Origin: an uncultured Lachnospira sp.
GTDB lineage: Bacteria; Bacillota; Clostridia; Lachnospirales; Lachnospiraceae
Reading direction: 5' to 3'
Length of the DNA: 64,000 bases
Assembly (NCBI GenBank): GCA_910589305.1
Contig: CAJUTV010000001.1
Span: forward strand, 123,149 to 187,148
Below, in pieces: positions 1 through 9,526 of the stretch (the stretch's first letter is position 1; the number at the start of each line of letters is the position of its first letter). The position numbers and the translations under genes were made by a program. A model generated the notes under the pieces. It was not told the DNA's origin. It saw only the letters and a list, made by a program, of their open reading frames with translations, and made no database searches.

Positions 1-328
1 TTGCTAATTGCAGAGCATCCATAGCCTTAAAATCTCTAAATTCTGCTTTAATTTTAGCCGCTTTTTTTGCTATTATTTCATCTATATTTACAAGATTTAT
101 TTCCATATCGCTAATAAATTGGTCTAGCTTTTCAATTAATACTAAATCATTATTATAATATGGATATACACAATATTCCTCTATGGTAATTGTTGAAGTC
201 CATATTCTTTTTTTATCTTCATAACATTTTTCAATAAACGCTTTTGCCTTAGTATAATACTTTGGATTTTGTTCTAAAAAATATATAAGTGGTGCTGTAT
301 CTATAAATACACTATTAAACTCTATCAT
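1..328 (-). CDS. PIN-domain toxin (VapC-like), partial
   Basis: Open reading frame of 109 visible codons running off the left edge, so the C-terminus is missing. The start ATG is at 328. The N-terminus reads VFIDTAPLIYFLE, with the first acidic PIN residue at D10. An IEEY motif lies near residue 50 and a MDALQLA motif with the third Asp near residue 103. This spacing is typical of PIN endoribonucleases, the toxins of VapBC-type modules. The gene overlaps the upstream small ORF by 14 bases, the usual antitoxin-then-toxin order with translational coupling. Family assignment rests on the motifs; the RNA target is unknown. Confidence 0.8.
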   Translation of the reverse strand, partial: MIEFNSVFIDTAPLIYFLEQNPKYYTKAKAFIEKCYEDKKRIWTSTITIEEYCVYPYYNNDLVLIEKLDQFISDMEINLVNIDEIIAKKAAKIKAEFRDFKAMDALQLA

Positions 329-524
329 TTTCTCTCATCTCTTTCATATATTCTTCAACATTTTTTCCTCTCTCTGTTGGCGTAACATATTTATCGAAAT
401 CAATCTTCTCTCGTTTTGATTCTGGCATATCAAGAATAACGATTAATCGTTGACCTTTTGCCATTTCTATTTTTTCATCTAATACAATATTATTTCCATT
501 ATAATAACCATTTACAGCTAACAT
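315..524 (-). CDS. antitoxin of the PIN-domain module
   Basis: 69-residue protein. The N-terminal half (GYYNGNNIVLDEKIEMAKGQ) resembles the short beta-rich dimerisation segment of antitoxins paired with PIN toxins. The C-terminal half is charged and probably wraps the toxin. The ribosome site is AGGAGAATAGAT just before ATG 524. Its last 14 bases overlap the toxin start, supporting one bicistronic unit under the promoter at 570-597. Such antitoxins usually autoregulate. I infer this function from context; similarity to a named family would need a profile search. Confidence 0.65.
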   Translation of the reverse strand: MLAVNGYYNGNNIVLDEKIEMAKGQRLIVILDMPESKREKIDFDKYVTPTERGKNVEEYMKEMRENDRV

Positions 525-569
525 ATCTATTCTCCTATTTACTTTTATATCTATTCTTTCACAATATAT

Positions 570-597
570 ATTATAACATGATTTTTCATATTTTCAA
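570..597 (-). promoter_or_regulatory. SigA promoter of the PIN toxin-antitoxin pair
   Basis: On the minus strand TTGAAA (597-592), a 16-base spacer and a perfect TATAAT (575-570) preceded by TG. Transcription would start near 563, about 40 bases before the antitoxin ATG. This gives the module its own promoter, independent of the truncated dacF-like gene upstream. Confidence 0.6.
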
Positions 598-669
598 TTA
601 TCATTTATAAAAATTCAACATACAATCTACAATTTTCAAAACACAAGAAAATTTTTGTCTACTATCTCT

Positions 670-1095
670 CTATGCCACACAGGCGTCATTGGCACTCGCC
701 ATACTAATACATTTTATCATCGTATCTACATTTTGTGTCTCTCCCGCTTCAAGGTATACTTGACTGCCGCCCATTGATGCCGCATGTTCAGAAACGGTAA
801 CTTCATCTGTTAAATGGATTTTTCCCTCGTTAATTGCATCAAATATCAATATCAGTGTCATAATTTTTGTTATACTGGCTGGTGCAAGACTTTTATCAGC
901 ATCTTTTTCATAGATAATCATACCTGTTGAAGCTTCCATCAGAATCGCTGACTCACTGTCTAAATTAAGCCCACTGCTTTGCTCATTTGTTTCTGCTTTT
1001 GCATGTATAAATGGCGTCAGCCCTAAAATGATAACTTCTATTTGTACCACACATAGAACCAACGCCACTATTTTTTTGATGTCTATCGCTTTCAT
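670..1095 (-). pseudogene. truncated D-alanyl-D-alanine carboxypeptidase (dacF-like)
   Basis: 141 residues with a good ribosome site (AGGGTGG) and an N-terminal signal peptide ending near HAKA-ET (residues 31-35). The penicillin-binding-protein fold follows: SxxK is S74-I-T-K77, with the catalytic serine, and SxN is S134-A-N136. A stop comes five codons later. Family members are about 380-420 residues and need the KTG motif, which is absent here and not found in other frames downstream. The fragment therefore cannot be an active peptidoglycan carboxypeptidase. The 3' part appears to have been lost when the adjacent toxin-antitoxin DNA arrived or by deletion. Confidence 0.8.
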
Positions 1096-1169
1096 TTAAC
1101 CACCCTTACAAACAGGTAAACTATACTAATATTTATTCAGTAAATAAGATGGTTATGCAATTTTACTTT

Positions 1170-2798
1170 TTATTTCCCTAAAATAATTCGATTGGCATCT
1201 CCAATCATACTGCAATTATTTCCACTATCATTACAAATATATAATTTACCTTCCATATTGACAAAATAAAGTTTGCCTTTTTGATAAAAAATTTCAGAAT
1301 TTTGCGCCATATTTCCTTCTTCTGTCATTTTTACAGGACTGGTTTTCACATTTTTACAATACATTTGAACCTGATTGCACACATACGTAAATGCTCCTTT
1401 CGTATTAGCAACCCAATTCAGTGTGCCATCTGTAACTTCATCTGAAATAGTGGTTATATTACCCTTACTATAATACATCAACGAATCATTATCATTAATA
1501 AAAATAACACTTTTACTATTGCTATCATAAATTATATTATCTAACGCTTTCAATTTTGCAATTTCTGTGTATGTGTCTACAACCTTCATTTCTGTATGTG
1601 TATCTATGGCTTTATCTACTATTTTTGCACTCATCAATGTATTTTTGCCAACCATGATAACATCATTTTTATCAACAATACAGGTTAAATTTGTATCGTT
1701 ATTTTTTCCTAAATAAATGGATTTTCCATCATTAAAATCAAACTGATAATAATAAACAGCGTCGTTGCATTTATATATAAACCCATTGCAATCTTTTAAA
1801 GTGTTGACTTGCTGTGCCTTATATGAAAACAGATGAAGGCAATCTCCCACAGCGCCATATACCGTTGTCACATCATGCGCAATCAATTGTTTTTTTGGAT
1901 TCTTGCCATATACATATGTATATAGTTTGCCGTCCAAATCATTAAAAATCACTGTTTTTTTATCGGAATATACATAGATATCTTTTACTGTTTCAGAAAT
2001 CATTGTTGTTGTAACATTATGGTCGCTTTCTACTTTGCTGATATAAAGCTGTGTTGTTCCAACAGAACCTTCCTCATTAATGATTTCCGTTTCTTGATAA
2101 ATAACATATCCTTCATTGTCTATATATAATAATTTCTTTTCTTTATTATTTTCTGCTAATATATCGCAATTCTCATTATTCCATAAAAGAATACTATACT
2201 TATTGGCACTGTGACTATATACAAAAGCACAATAATATTTACCATTGCTAGAAGACATGCTTTCTTTAATGGTTCTATCGCGAAATTGCTGAGGAATGGA
2301 TTGTATATGAAAGGAATTGTTATCCGATTCAAATATGGCTTCATGATAATCACAAACTTGCTGCATATTGGTTTCTGATATACGATATATGGTGTCATCG
2401 TATATCGCATATAGTATAGCTTCTTTATGATTTATCAGCATATAGGTTCCTAATACCCCTGCCAAAACAACCATGAAACCAATTACAATACCCACAATAA
2501 CCGTTTTCTTTTTCTTATTTTTCTCTTTTTGTGCTTTTTCTGCCTTTTTATCAATAATTTTTTTTCGTGCCTGTCCACCCGCTTTTACAATTTTATCTAA
2601 AATTTCATCAGGTCTTAAAGCTTCATCGGATTTATTTTTTTCTTCATTATCAGAAGAAGCAGACTTTAGGGCAGCCTGCTTCTCTTCATATTCTCTCCGT
2701 CTCTTAAGATAATCATCTTGATTGACTATGATATCTAGTCCATCACAATTTGGACATTTTGTTCCCTCATACTCTCTGCCGCACTTTGGACATACCAT
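1170..2798 (-). CDS. zinc-ribbon membrane protein with large outer domain
   Basis: 542 residues. A treble-clef type zinc ribbon opens the protein (C3, C6, C15, C18). A charged linker rich in Lys and Glu (about 30-97) and one transmembrane helix (about 98-120) follow. The remaining 420 residues are rich in Tyr, Asn and Asp and have short repeated beta-strand-like blocks, suggestive of a beta-propeller facing outward. The topology puts the ribbon in the cytoplasm. It starts 26 bases after glyS with GAGGATTTTTGAT before ATG, so it is probably cotranscribed. I do not recognise a specific family; a sensory or envelope role is only a guess. Confidence 0.7.
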   Translation of the reverse strand: MVCPKCGREYEGTKCPNCDGLDIIVNQDDYLKRRREYEEKQAALKSASSDNEEKNKSDEALRPDEILDKIVKAGGQARKKIIDKKAEKAQKEKNKKKKTVIVGIVIGFMVVLAGVLGTYMLINHKEAILYAIYDDTIYRISETNMQQVCDYHEAIFESDNNSFHIQSIPQQFRDRTIKESMSSSNGKYYCAFVYSHSANKYSILLWNNENCDILAENNKEKKLLYIDNEGYVIYQETEIINEEGSVGTTQLYISKVESDHNVTTTMISETVKDIYVYSDKKTVIFNDLDGKLYTYVYGKNPKKQLIAHDVTTVYGAVGDCLHLFSYKAQQVNTLKDCNGFIYKCNDAVYYYQFDFNDGKSIYLGKNNDTNLTCIVDKNDVIMVGKNTLMSAKIVDKAIDTHTEMKVVDTYTEIAKLKALDNIIYDSNSKSVIFINDNDSLMYYSKGNITTISDEVTDGTLNWVANTKGAFTYVCNQVQMYCKNVKTSPVKMTEEGNMAQNSEIFYQKGKLYFVNMEGKLYICNDSGNNCSMIGDANRIILGK

Positions 2799-2824
2799 AT
2801 CAAAAATCCTCTTTCACTATTTGG

Positions 2825-4213
2825 CTAAAATACAAATTTATTCTCAAAATATGCCTTTAAATCACTAATTTTAACTCGTTCTTGCTCCATTGTATCTCTA
2901 TCACGCACTGTTACTGCGCCGTCTTCCACAGACTCAAAATCATACGTTACACAAAATGGTGTACCAATCTCGTCCTGTCTTCTGTATCGTTTACCGATAT
3001 TACCTCTGTCATCATACTCACAGTTATATAATTTGCTTAAATCTGCAAATACCTTCTCGGCACCTTCGTTTAACTTCTTTGATAAAGGCAGCACACCAAT
3101 CTTCACAGGAGCAATAGCAGGGTGAAAATGAAGGACTGTTCTCATCTCGCCATCTTCAAGTTCTTCCTCATCATATGCTGAACAAAGAAAGGCAAGCGTT
3201 ACACGGTCTGCACCAAGTGAAGGCTCAATAACATAAGGAATATATTTTTCTTTTGAATCATCATCAAAATATGCCATATCTTCACCAGAAACATTTTGAT
3301 GCTGTGTCAAGTCATAATCCGTTCTATCTGCAATTCCCCACAACTCGCCCCAGCCAAATGGGAACAAAAATTCAATGTCCGTTGTTCCTTTTGAATAAAA
3401 GCTCAATTCTTCTTTAGAATGGTCTCTTGCCCTCATCTCCTCATCTTTTATTCCAAGCGACTTTAACCAATCAATACAATATTGTCTCCAATAAGCAAAC
3501 CATTCAAGGTCTGTATCAGGCTTACAGAAAAACTCCAACTCCATCTGTTCAAACTCTCTTGTTCTAAAAGTAAAGTTACCAGGTGTAATCTCATTTCTAA
3601 ACGACTTACCAATCTGAGCAATACCAAAAGGTACTTTCTTTCTTGATGTCCTCTGCACATTTTTAAAATTCACAAAAATCCCCTGTGCTGTCTCTGGTCT
3701 TAAATAAACAATATTTTTTGCATCTTCTGTGACACCCTGAAATGTCTTAAACATCAAATTAAATTGTCGAATATTTGTAAAATTATGTTTACCACAGCTT
3801 GGGCAGCAGATATTTTGTTCATCAATAAAATGTTCCATCTTTTCATGCGCCCAGCCATCAACAGAACCTTCTAATGTATAATTATTTTCTTCTGCCCAAT
3901 CTTCAATTATCTTATCTGCCCGAAATCGCTCATGACACTCTTTACAGTCCATCAGAGGGTCTGAAAAACCGCCAAGATGACCAGAAGCAACCCAAGTCTG
4001 AGGATTCATCAAAATGGCACAATCCACACCGACATTATAAGGACTTTCTTGAACAAATTTTTGCCACCATGCTTTTTTTACATTATTTTTAAGTTCTACA
4101 CCAAGATTGCCATAATCCCATGTATTCGCTAATCCACCATATATCTCGGAGCCTCGATATACAAATCCTCTAGCCTTTGCCAGCGCAACTATTTTTTCCA
4201 TTGTCTTTTCCAT
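2825..4213 (-). CDS. glyS: glycyl-tRNA synthetase, single-chain type
   Basis: 462 residues, the usual size of the homodimeric alpha2 enzyme that charges tRNA-Gly in the cytosol. The start (MEKTMEKIVALAKARGFVY) is chosen at ATG 4213 because GGAGGA lies five bases upstream; the frame stays open further but that stretch is leader DNA. Class II features are visible, including the zinc-type cysteine pairs (CKECHERF, CCPSCGKHN), the motif 2 arginine region FRNEITPG and FEQMELEFF. It leads a small operon with the zinc-ribbon protein. Confidence 0.97.
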   Translation of the reverse strand: MEKTMEKIVALAKARGFVYRGSEIYGGLANTWDYGNLGVELKNNVKKAWWQKFVQESPYNVGVDCAILMNPQTWVASGHLGGFSDPLMDCKECHERFRADKIIEDWAEENNYTLEGSVDGWAHEKMEHFIDEQNICCPSCGKHNFTNIRQFNLMFKTFQGVTEDAKNIVYLRPETAQGIFVNFKNVQRTSRKKVPFGIAQIGKSFRNEITPGNFTFRTREFEQMELEFFCKPDTDLEWFAYWRQYCIDWLKSLGIKDEEMRARDHSKEELSFYSKGTTDIEFLFPFGWGELWGIADRTDYDLTQHQNVSGEDMAYFDDDSKEKYIPYVIEPSLGADRVTLAFLCSAYDEEELEDGEMRTVLHFHPAIAPVKIGVLPLSKKLNEGAEKVFADLSKLYNCEYDDRGNIGKRYRRQDEIGTPFCVTYDFESVEDGAVTVRDRDTMEQERVKISDLKAYFENKFVF

Positions 4214-4410
4214 AAAAATCCTCCATTCCAAAGCGCAGCGCAGAAATTGCACAATAGATAAAACTGCTAAAGCAATTTCTATTGTCACACCAAACAGCAC
4301 ACAAACACCAATTGTCATTGTCTACTAAATTTGATTTTGCTTATACTGTTCATACTGCAATCAACCGCCATTTATCAGCCAATTTTAGTAGGCTTTACAA
4401 CATTTCTATG

Positions 4411-4439
4411 ATTTTATAACATTTTTATACATATGACAA
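4411..4439 (-). promoter_or_regulatory. probable glyS promoter; gene-free stretch 4214-4538
   Basis: The 325-base gap between recO and glyS holds, on the minus strand, TTGTCA (4439-4434), 17 bases, TAAAAT (4416-4411). The leader of about 190 bases contains an imperfect hairpin (CAATAGA pairing with TCTATTG, near 4240-4290) directly before the ribosome site. Its 3' end, GAATGGAGGATTTTTATG, is shared with the leader of the membrane protein at 31782-32150. No T-box antiterminator motif was found. Confidence 0.5.
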
Positions 4440-4538
4440 GAGTATTTATTATCATTTATACCATAAATCAATGTTATACAAATATTTTGTATTTTAAAAA
4501 TATATATCAAACAAACATCTATTAATAATACACATGGA

Positions 4539-5279
4539 TTACTTACTTATCATATCAAGCGACTTAAAAACCTTATCAATTGTACTATTTCGTATTACAC
4601 GGACAACTTCCGATAATTCTTTCATACAATTATCATTTAATTTAAATGTATATAATTTATCCATTGGCGATGTAACTATATACTGCAATGCGTAAACGGT
4701 AGATGGTGATAATGGCAGCAAATCGATTCTTGCTGCTGTGCAATCAACACATAAAACCCCCTGCAAATCTTTGGCATATCCTGCTATATTATGCTTTTCT
4801 TCTTTACATTCTTTACATGTAAACAAATCTGTACATTCTCCATTTATCGCAATGATTTTCAACTCATAGATGCATTTTATCAACGAATAAGGTATCACTG
4901 CTTTTGCCAATGCTTTTAAAGTAACATACAATAAATTTATCATATCGGTGGCATCCAGATTTTCTCTAGCGTAATACTCTGCTAATTCCGCAAAATAGCA
5001 GGCATAACAAATGGCATTATAATTTTTTATCACCTCTTCAAAAAAATGGGTAATATTTGCCTGCTTTAATATATAAGAGTCCCTTCCTTCATACATTTGA
5101 AAGGTTCCAAATATAAACCCTCTTGTAGCCCCCATCAATGGACTGTTTGGTCTTCTTGCTCCCCTTGCAAATGCAGAAATTTTCCCTCGTTCTTTTGTCA
5201 GCAGCACAATTCTTCTATCATATTCACCAATAGGCATAGAGGACAATTCCATACCATGAACCTCTATAAGATTGCCCAT
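4539..5279 (-). CDS. recO: DNA repair protein RecO
   Basis: 246 residues, normal for RecO, which loads RecA onto SSB-coated single-stranded DNA with RecF/RecR and anneals strands. An N-terminal OB-fold (residues 1-80, with KERGKISAFARGARRPNS) precedes a helical domain with a zinc-binding cluster CKECK...CVDC (about 150-180). It begins eight bases after the era stop with AGTAGGTGAATAT before ATG. The era-recO order is common in Firmicutes and supports cotranscription. Confidence 0.95.
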   Translation of the reverse strand: MGNLIEVHGMELSSMPIGEYDRRIVLLTKERGKISAFARGARRPNSPLMGATRGFIFGTFQMYEGRDSYILKQANITHFFEEVIKNYNAICYACYFAELAEYYARENLDATDMINLLYVTLKALAKAVIPYSLIKCIYELKIIAINGECTDLFTCKECKEEKHNIAGYAKDLQGVLCVDCTAARIDLLPLSPSTVYALQYIVTSPMDKLYTFKLNDNCMKELSEVVRVIRNSTIDKVFKSLDMISK

Positions 5280-5287
5280 ATATTCAC

Positions 5288-6265
5288 CTACTCTTTATCT
5301 TTTTTCTTATCATACCCAAAATTTTTGATTAACAAGTCGCTGTCCCGCCATTCTTTTTTAACTTTTACCCAAAGCTGTAAATTGACTTTCGTATCAAGAT
5401 GTCTTTCAATTTCATATCTTGCATCGGAGCCAATCCGTTTTAGCATCTGTCCGCCTTTGCCAATAATAATGCCTTTATGGGAATCCCGTTCACATATGAT
5501 TGTAGCCTCAATATCGGTTATTATTTTTTTACTCTGCTTAGATTTTCTTGTTTTCATATGGTCAATCACAACAGCAATACCATGCGGAATCTCCTCATTT
5601 AATACATAGAGCGCTTTTTCACGAATCAGCTCTGCCACAATCTGTCGTTCTGGCTGGTCTGTTATGGTATCTTCATCATAAAACATGGGTCCATAAGATA
5701 AATACTTAAATATTGTATCTATCAATTCATCAACATTCTTACCGCTCTTTGCTGATACAGGCACAATCTCAACAAAATCAATTTCTTTCCTGTACTTTTC
5801 TATAACAGGCAAGATTTCTTCTTTCTGAATCGTATCAATCTTATTGATAACAAGTATAATCGGTGATTTTACTGCTTTTAAACGCTTTATAATATGCTGC
5901 TCATTTTCTCCGATAAAGGTCGTTGGCTCAACAAGCCAGCATACAACATCCACATCTCCAATCGCTTTTACGGCTGTACCTACCATATATTCTCCAAGCT
6001 TATTCTTCGCCTTATGGATTCCAGGCGTATCGACAAATACAATTTGTCCTCTCTCATCCGTAAAAACAGTCTGTATTCGATTTCTGGTTGTCTGCGGCTT
6101 ATTGGATGTGATAGCAATTTTTTGTCCAATCATCTTATTCATTAGTGTAGACTTACCTACGTTCGGTCTTCCTATCAATGTCACAAAACCTGATTTTACA
6201 TTGTTATTTGTGGCGGCTGCGCCCCCTGTAATTCCGCTTGCTGCAAGCATTTCATCTAAATTCAT
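5288..6265 (-). CDS. era: GTPase Era, 16S rRNA maturation
   Basis: 325 residues with the full set of G motifs: GRPNVGKST (about 32-40), DTPGIH, NKID and the SAK loop. A C-terminal KH RNA-binding domain follows, with GIIIGKGGQMLKRIG near residue 275. Era binds the 3' end of 16S rRNA during 30S assembly. The N-terminus carries about 24 extra residues (MNLDEMLAASGITGGAA) before the G domain, longer than in most Era proteins. The ATG has AAAGGATT in front, so the extension looks real. It is followed closely by recO. Confidence 0.96.
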   Translation of the reverse strand: MNLDEMLAASGITGGAAATNNNVKSGFVTLIGRPNVGKSTLMNKMIGQKIAITSNKPQTTRNRIQTVFTDERGQIVFVDTPGIHKAKNKLGEYMVGTAVKAIGDVDVVCWLVEPTTFIGENEQHIIKRLKAVKSPIILVINKIDTIQKEEILPVIEKYRKEIDFVEIVPVSAKSGKNVDELIDTIFKYLSYGPMFYDEDTITDQPERQIVAELIREKALYVLNEEIPHGIAVVIDHMKTRKSKQSKKIITDIEATIICERDSHKGIIIGKGGQMLKRIGSDARYEIERHLDTKVNLQLWVKVKKEWRDSDLLIKNFGYDKKKDKE

Positions 6266-6367
6266 AGCAATCCTTTCATTTTATTTTTGCTTATATAGGT
6301 AATTTCAAAACAAATTATTTAACAATATCAACTGGCAAAAACTTCAATTTTACAATTCTTTATACTT

Positions 6368-9322
6368 TTATTTAAATAATGGTGTAATACTATCAAACAA
6401 TTCCGATTCATCATGGATTGCTTTCTGATTTCCCACAACACATAAATAATCCTGAGATATGCCTGCTCGAATTAAAGGTGCTAATTTCCTTATCACCTCC
6501 GCATTGGCAGTCAGAACTTCCTCTCTTTCTTTCTTAAAATCCTCAATTGTATACTTGCTTATATAGGCGCTAAAGGAACGAATCCCTTTTGAAGACGGAT
6601 TCATTGGTGCATCCATGTCTCCAATTGTTCCAATAATAAATTTTAACATATCTCGGTCACTGGCATTAAATTTTTTGATATAATCCGCAGCATCTTCATA
6701 AATCTCATTGGTTTTTCGGATATTAGGGTCTCTGTAAGACACCATATACATATCGCCGCTTCTTGCAAATGCACTCATACAGCCATAAGCCCCGCCTTTT
6801 ACACGAATATTTATCCACAGATAATCATATGAAAAAATCACTTTTAAAACTTTCAATGCCCCTGTATACATATACCCTGCATTGACAAAGTTACCGCATC
6901 GTGCCACATAATTTACCTGTGAAGAAAACGTAAATGCTTTTTTTACTTTACATGGTTTATATAACCTTTGTGCAGAAGGTCTCCTTAATTTCTTTAACCC
7001 TTTTTCAAATTGTTCCATTGGCTTTACAAGATGCGAAAAACCGTCATCGTCAGCAGTGAAGCTTACAATCAAATTTTCCTTGTGGAATATCAGCTTTACA
7101 CACTCTTTTAAATTGGCAACAATTTGTTCCTTGCAGTCATCAAAGTCTCTATTTAGCTTTTCAATCAATTCATAATAGCCATATCCTCTAATTTTATCTG
7201 AATAATAACCTCTTTCTGAAAACTGAGCCATTCCGCTTATTAGGGCAACGGTATGTCCAGAGTTGGTCATTGATGTCTCCAATCTTGATTTAACACGTGC
7301 AATAATCTCTTTTAATCGCTTATAGTCATTAAACTTTGTCCGATAAATCATCTCATACATAATATCAAGCACAAATGGGATTTTTTCATATAAAGCTTTT
7401 CCTTTAACTTCATACATAATCGTATATTTATTGGGATTTTCCTTGTCTCCATATATAGAAACATCCGAACTGACACCACCGCTATTAATATTAATCTCAT
7501 TTGATAATTCAGGAAAGGTAAAATTCTGTGTGTCCATCAATCCTATTGTTGAAGTCAAAAGCCCCATATATGGAATCAGCTCATCTGGAATTTCCTTACA
7601 ATTAAAAGCCATCATAATATAGCCAATCTTGTTGGTAAATATATTGTGGTGAATCACATCAATTCCTGAAATCTGCCTCTTATCAATATATAACGGTGCT
7701 GGCTCTCTGCCAATATCTTCAAGTGTCAGCATCGGAATAGACTGGAGTGCTTCTTGACTAGACGGCTCATCTTGATATTCTTTTAATTCTTTTGTATCCC
7801 TTACAAGCTGTTCAATTTCTTTGTCTGTCAATGTATCTTTATATGCTCTTAACTGTTCCTCAAGCTTTTGATTTTTTTCTTCTTCCAACCCTCTCTTTGG
7901 ATATAATGTAATAACAGAACCATGATTATTATCTAAAAGATAGTTTTGAATTAAATTTTCAAATAATCCCTCGTCTTTTTCTTTTTTGAGCTGCTCAAAA
8001 ATGGTACTCGCTTTTACATGTATAAATGGCTTTTCTTCATCATATAGCCAGCTATCCATCATTGTAAGATAATACATTAATCCCTTTGGATAAGGTCCAT
8101 AATCCGCTTCACGATACTTAAATTCATAATAGTTAATTCCCGCTGCAATCATACGCTTATCAATGCCGTTTTCTACGATATCGGTCAAAACTTCATAAAT
8201 CGTATTTAAAAATAGCTGTTTTTTATCGCTCTCTGAATTTTTTGCTATAATGGAATAAATCGGCTGATAAACGGAAGTCTCCAAACTGCTATATATATCA
8301 TCACCAACGCCTTTATCAACAAGAGCCTGCTTTAACTTTGCACCTGGCGCAACAATAAGTGCATAGTCAAGAATTTGCATTGCAAGATATAATTTTGCAT
8401 CGGTCGCTGTTCCAACTACCTTATTAAAAGAAAGGTATGTGTTGTCATTAAGCAGCTCATCTTCTGTCACTGGAAATGGTTTGCTTAAATCAGCCATCGC
8501 ACAAAATGGTTCTTGTAATTGTATATTAGAATCTACATATACAGTCTGTGCATCAAACTGGCTAAGATACTCTCTGTCTAAATAATCCAATCGTTCTTGA
8601 ATATCCATATCACCATACATATAAATATAACTGTTCGCTGGATGATAATACTTTTTATGATAATCAAGAAATTCCTCATACGTAAGTTGTGGTATACATT
8701 CTGGGTCACCGCCTGATTCAAAACGATAAGCAGTGTTAGGAAACAATGACGTAAACGTATATCTTGAAAGAATATCATCTGGAGAAGAATACACACCTTT
8801 CATCTCATTATACACAACACCATTATAAAATATATCTTCCCGTTCATCCTCTAATTCATAATGCCAGCCTTCTTGCTTAAATATATTGGGATTGTTATAG
8901 ATATCTGGATAAAATACGGCATCCATATATACGTCCATAATGTTTCTAAAATCAGCATCATTGCAGCTTGCAACAGGATATACCGTTTTATCTGGAAATG
9001 TCATTGCATTAAGAAATGTATTAAGAGAACCCTTGCACAATTCAACAAATGGGTCTTTGACTGGATATTTCCTAGAACCACACAATGTAGAATGTTCAAT
9101 AATATGCTGTAATCCTGTATCATTATATGGCGGTGTCTTAAAACCAATCGAAAATACTTTATTGTTATCATCATTTACAATCACAACAACTCTTGCTTGG
9201 CTTTTTTTGTGCCTTAACAATAAGCCAACGGAATGAATATCATTTAATTCCTCTTTATTGATAATTTCATATTTTGATAAATTTAGATTGCTTATTTTTT
9301 GCATCATTTCTGCTAAATTCAT
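6368..9322 (-). CDS. M16C metalloprotease (presequence-protease/Cym1-like)
   Basis: 984 residues, matching one-chain M16C peptidases that enclose and degrade peptides in a zinc-dependent chamber. The inverted zinc motif HxxEH is H73-I-I-E76-H77. The distal glutamate motif (YNEMKGVYSSPDD) lies about 105 residues on. The second half (about 500-984) is the inactive M16C-associated half. Start ATG 9322 is chosen over upstream in-frame codons because GGAGG sits ten bases before it. No signal peptide is seen, so it is probably cytosolic. It has its own promoter at 9405-9433. Confidence 0.9.
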   Translation of the reverse strand: MNLAEMMQKISNLNLSKYEIINKEELNDIHSVGLLLRHKKSQARVVVIVNDDNNKVFSIGFKTPPYNDTGLQHIIEHSTLCGSRKYPVKDPFVELCKGSLNTFLNAMTFPDKTVYPVASCNDADFRNIMDVYMDAVFYPDIYNNPNIFKQEGWHYELEDEREDIFYNGVVYNEMKGVYSSPDDILSRYTFTSLFPNTAYRFESGGDPECIPQLTYEEFLDYHKKYYHPANSYIYMYGDMDIQERLDYLDREYLSQFDAQTVYVDSNIQLQEPFCAMADLSKPFPVTEDELLNDNTYLSFNKVVGTATDAKLYLAMQILDYALIVAPGAKLKQALVDKGVGDDIYSSLETSVYQPIYSIIAKNSESDKKQLFLNTIYEVLTDIVENGIDKRMIAAGINYYEFKYREADYGPYPKGLMYYLTMMDSWLYDEEKPFIHVKASTIFEQLKKEKDEGLFENLIQNYLLDNNHGSVITLYPKRGLEEEKNQKLEEQLRAYKDTLTDKEIEQLVRDTKELKEYQDEPSSQEALQSIPMLTLEDIGREPAPLYIDKRQISGIDVIHHNIFTNKIGYIMMAFNCKEIPDELIPYMGLLTSTIGLMDTQNFTFPELSNEININSGGVSSDVSIYGDKENPNKYTIMYEVKGKALYEKIPFVLDIMYEMIYRTKFNDYKRLKEIIARVKSRLETSMTNSGHTVALISGMAQFSERGYYSDKIRGYGYYELIEKLNRDFDDCKEQIVANLKECVKLIFHKENLIVSFTADDDGFSHLVKPMEQFEKGLKKLRRPSAQRLYKPCKVKKAFTFSSQVNYVARCGNFVNAGYMYTGALKVLKVIFSYDYLWINIRVKGGAYGCMSAFARSGDMYMVSYRDPNIRKTNEIYEDAADYIKKFNASDRDMLKFIIGTIGDMDAPMNPSSKGIRSFSAYISKYTIEDFKKEREEVLTANAEVIRKLAPLIRAGISQDYLCVVGNQKAIHDESELFDSITPLFK

Positions 9323-9404
9323 ATTTTTACTTATTCCTCCATGCTGCTTTTTAGTTGCATTTATTCTTGCTACGAAGCATTTAACTTTTATATATTTAGT
9401 CAAT

Positions 9405-9433
9405 AATAACACAGATACTGTTAAAGGTCAAAA
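9405..9433 (-). promoter_or_regulatory. SigA promoter of the M16C protease gene
   Basis: Minus strand TTGACC (9433-9428), exactly 17 bases, TATTAT (9410-9405). The start point would be near 9398, giving a leader of about 75 bases. It lies just downstream of the dnaJ terminator, so it separates this gene from the heat-shock operon. Confidence 0.7.
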
Positions 9434-9445
9434 TTATATTAGCAA

Positions 9446-9484
9446 AAAACGGCATAACTTATTATAAGCCACACCGTTTTTAAC
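9446..9484 (-). terminator. terminator after dnaJ, hrcA operon end
   Basis: Minus-strand hairpin with outer stem AAAACGG/CCGTTTT, an imperfect inner stem (CTTAT/ATAAG) and a TTTTTT tail. It lies about 40 bases after the dnaJ stop. A preceding GAGGCTGTTGTAAAA half-element resembles one arm of the terminator at 41397-41500. Confidence 0.65.
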
Positions 9485-9526
9485 CATTTATTTCTCTTTT
9501 ACAACAGCCTCTTATTATTTTACCTT

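Noticed and set aside
4214..4538. T-box leader for glycyl-tRNA synthetase
   Set aside because: The conserved antiterminator motif (GGGTGGTACCGCG-like) is absent on the minus strand.
5844..6302. 152-codon plus-strand frame antisense to era
   Set aside because: Shadow of era; no ribosome site, and its sequence merely mirrors the GTPase codons.
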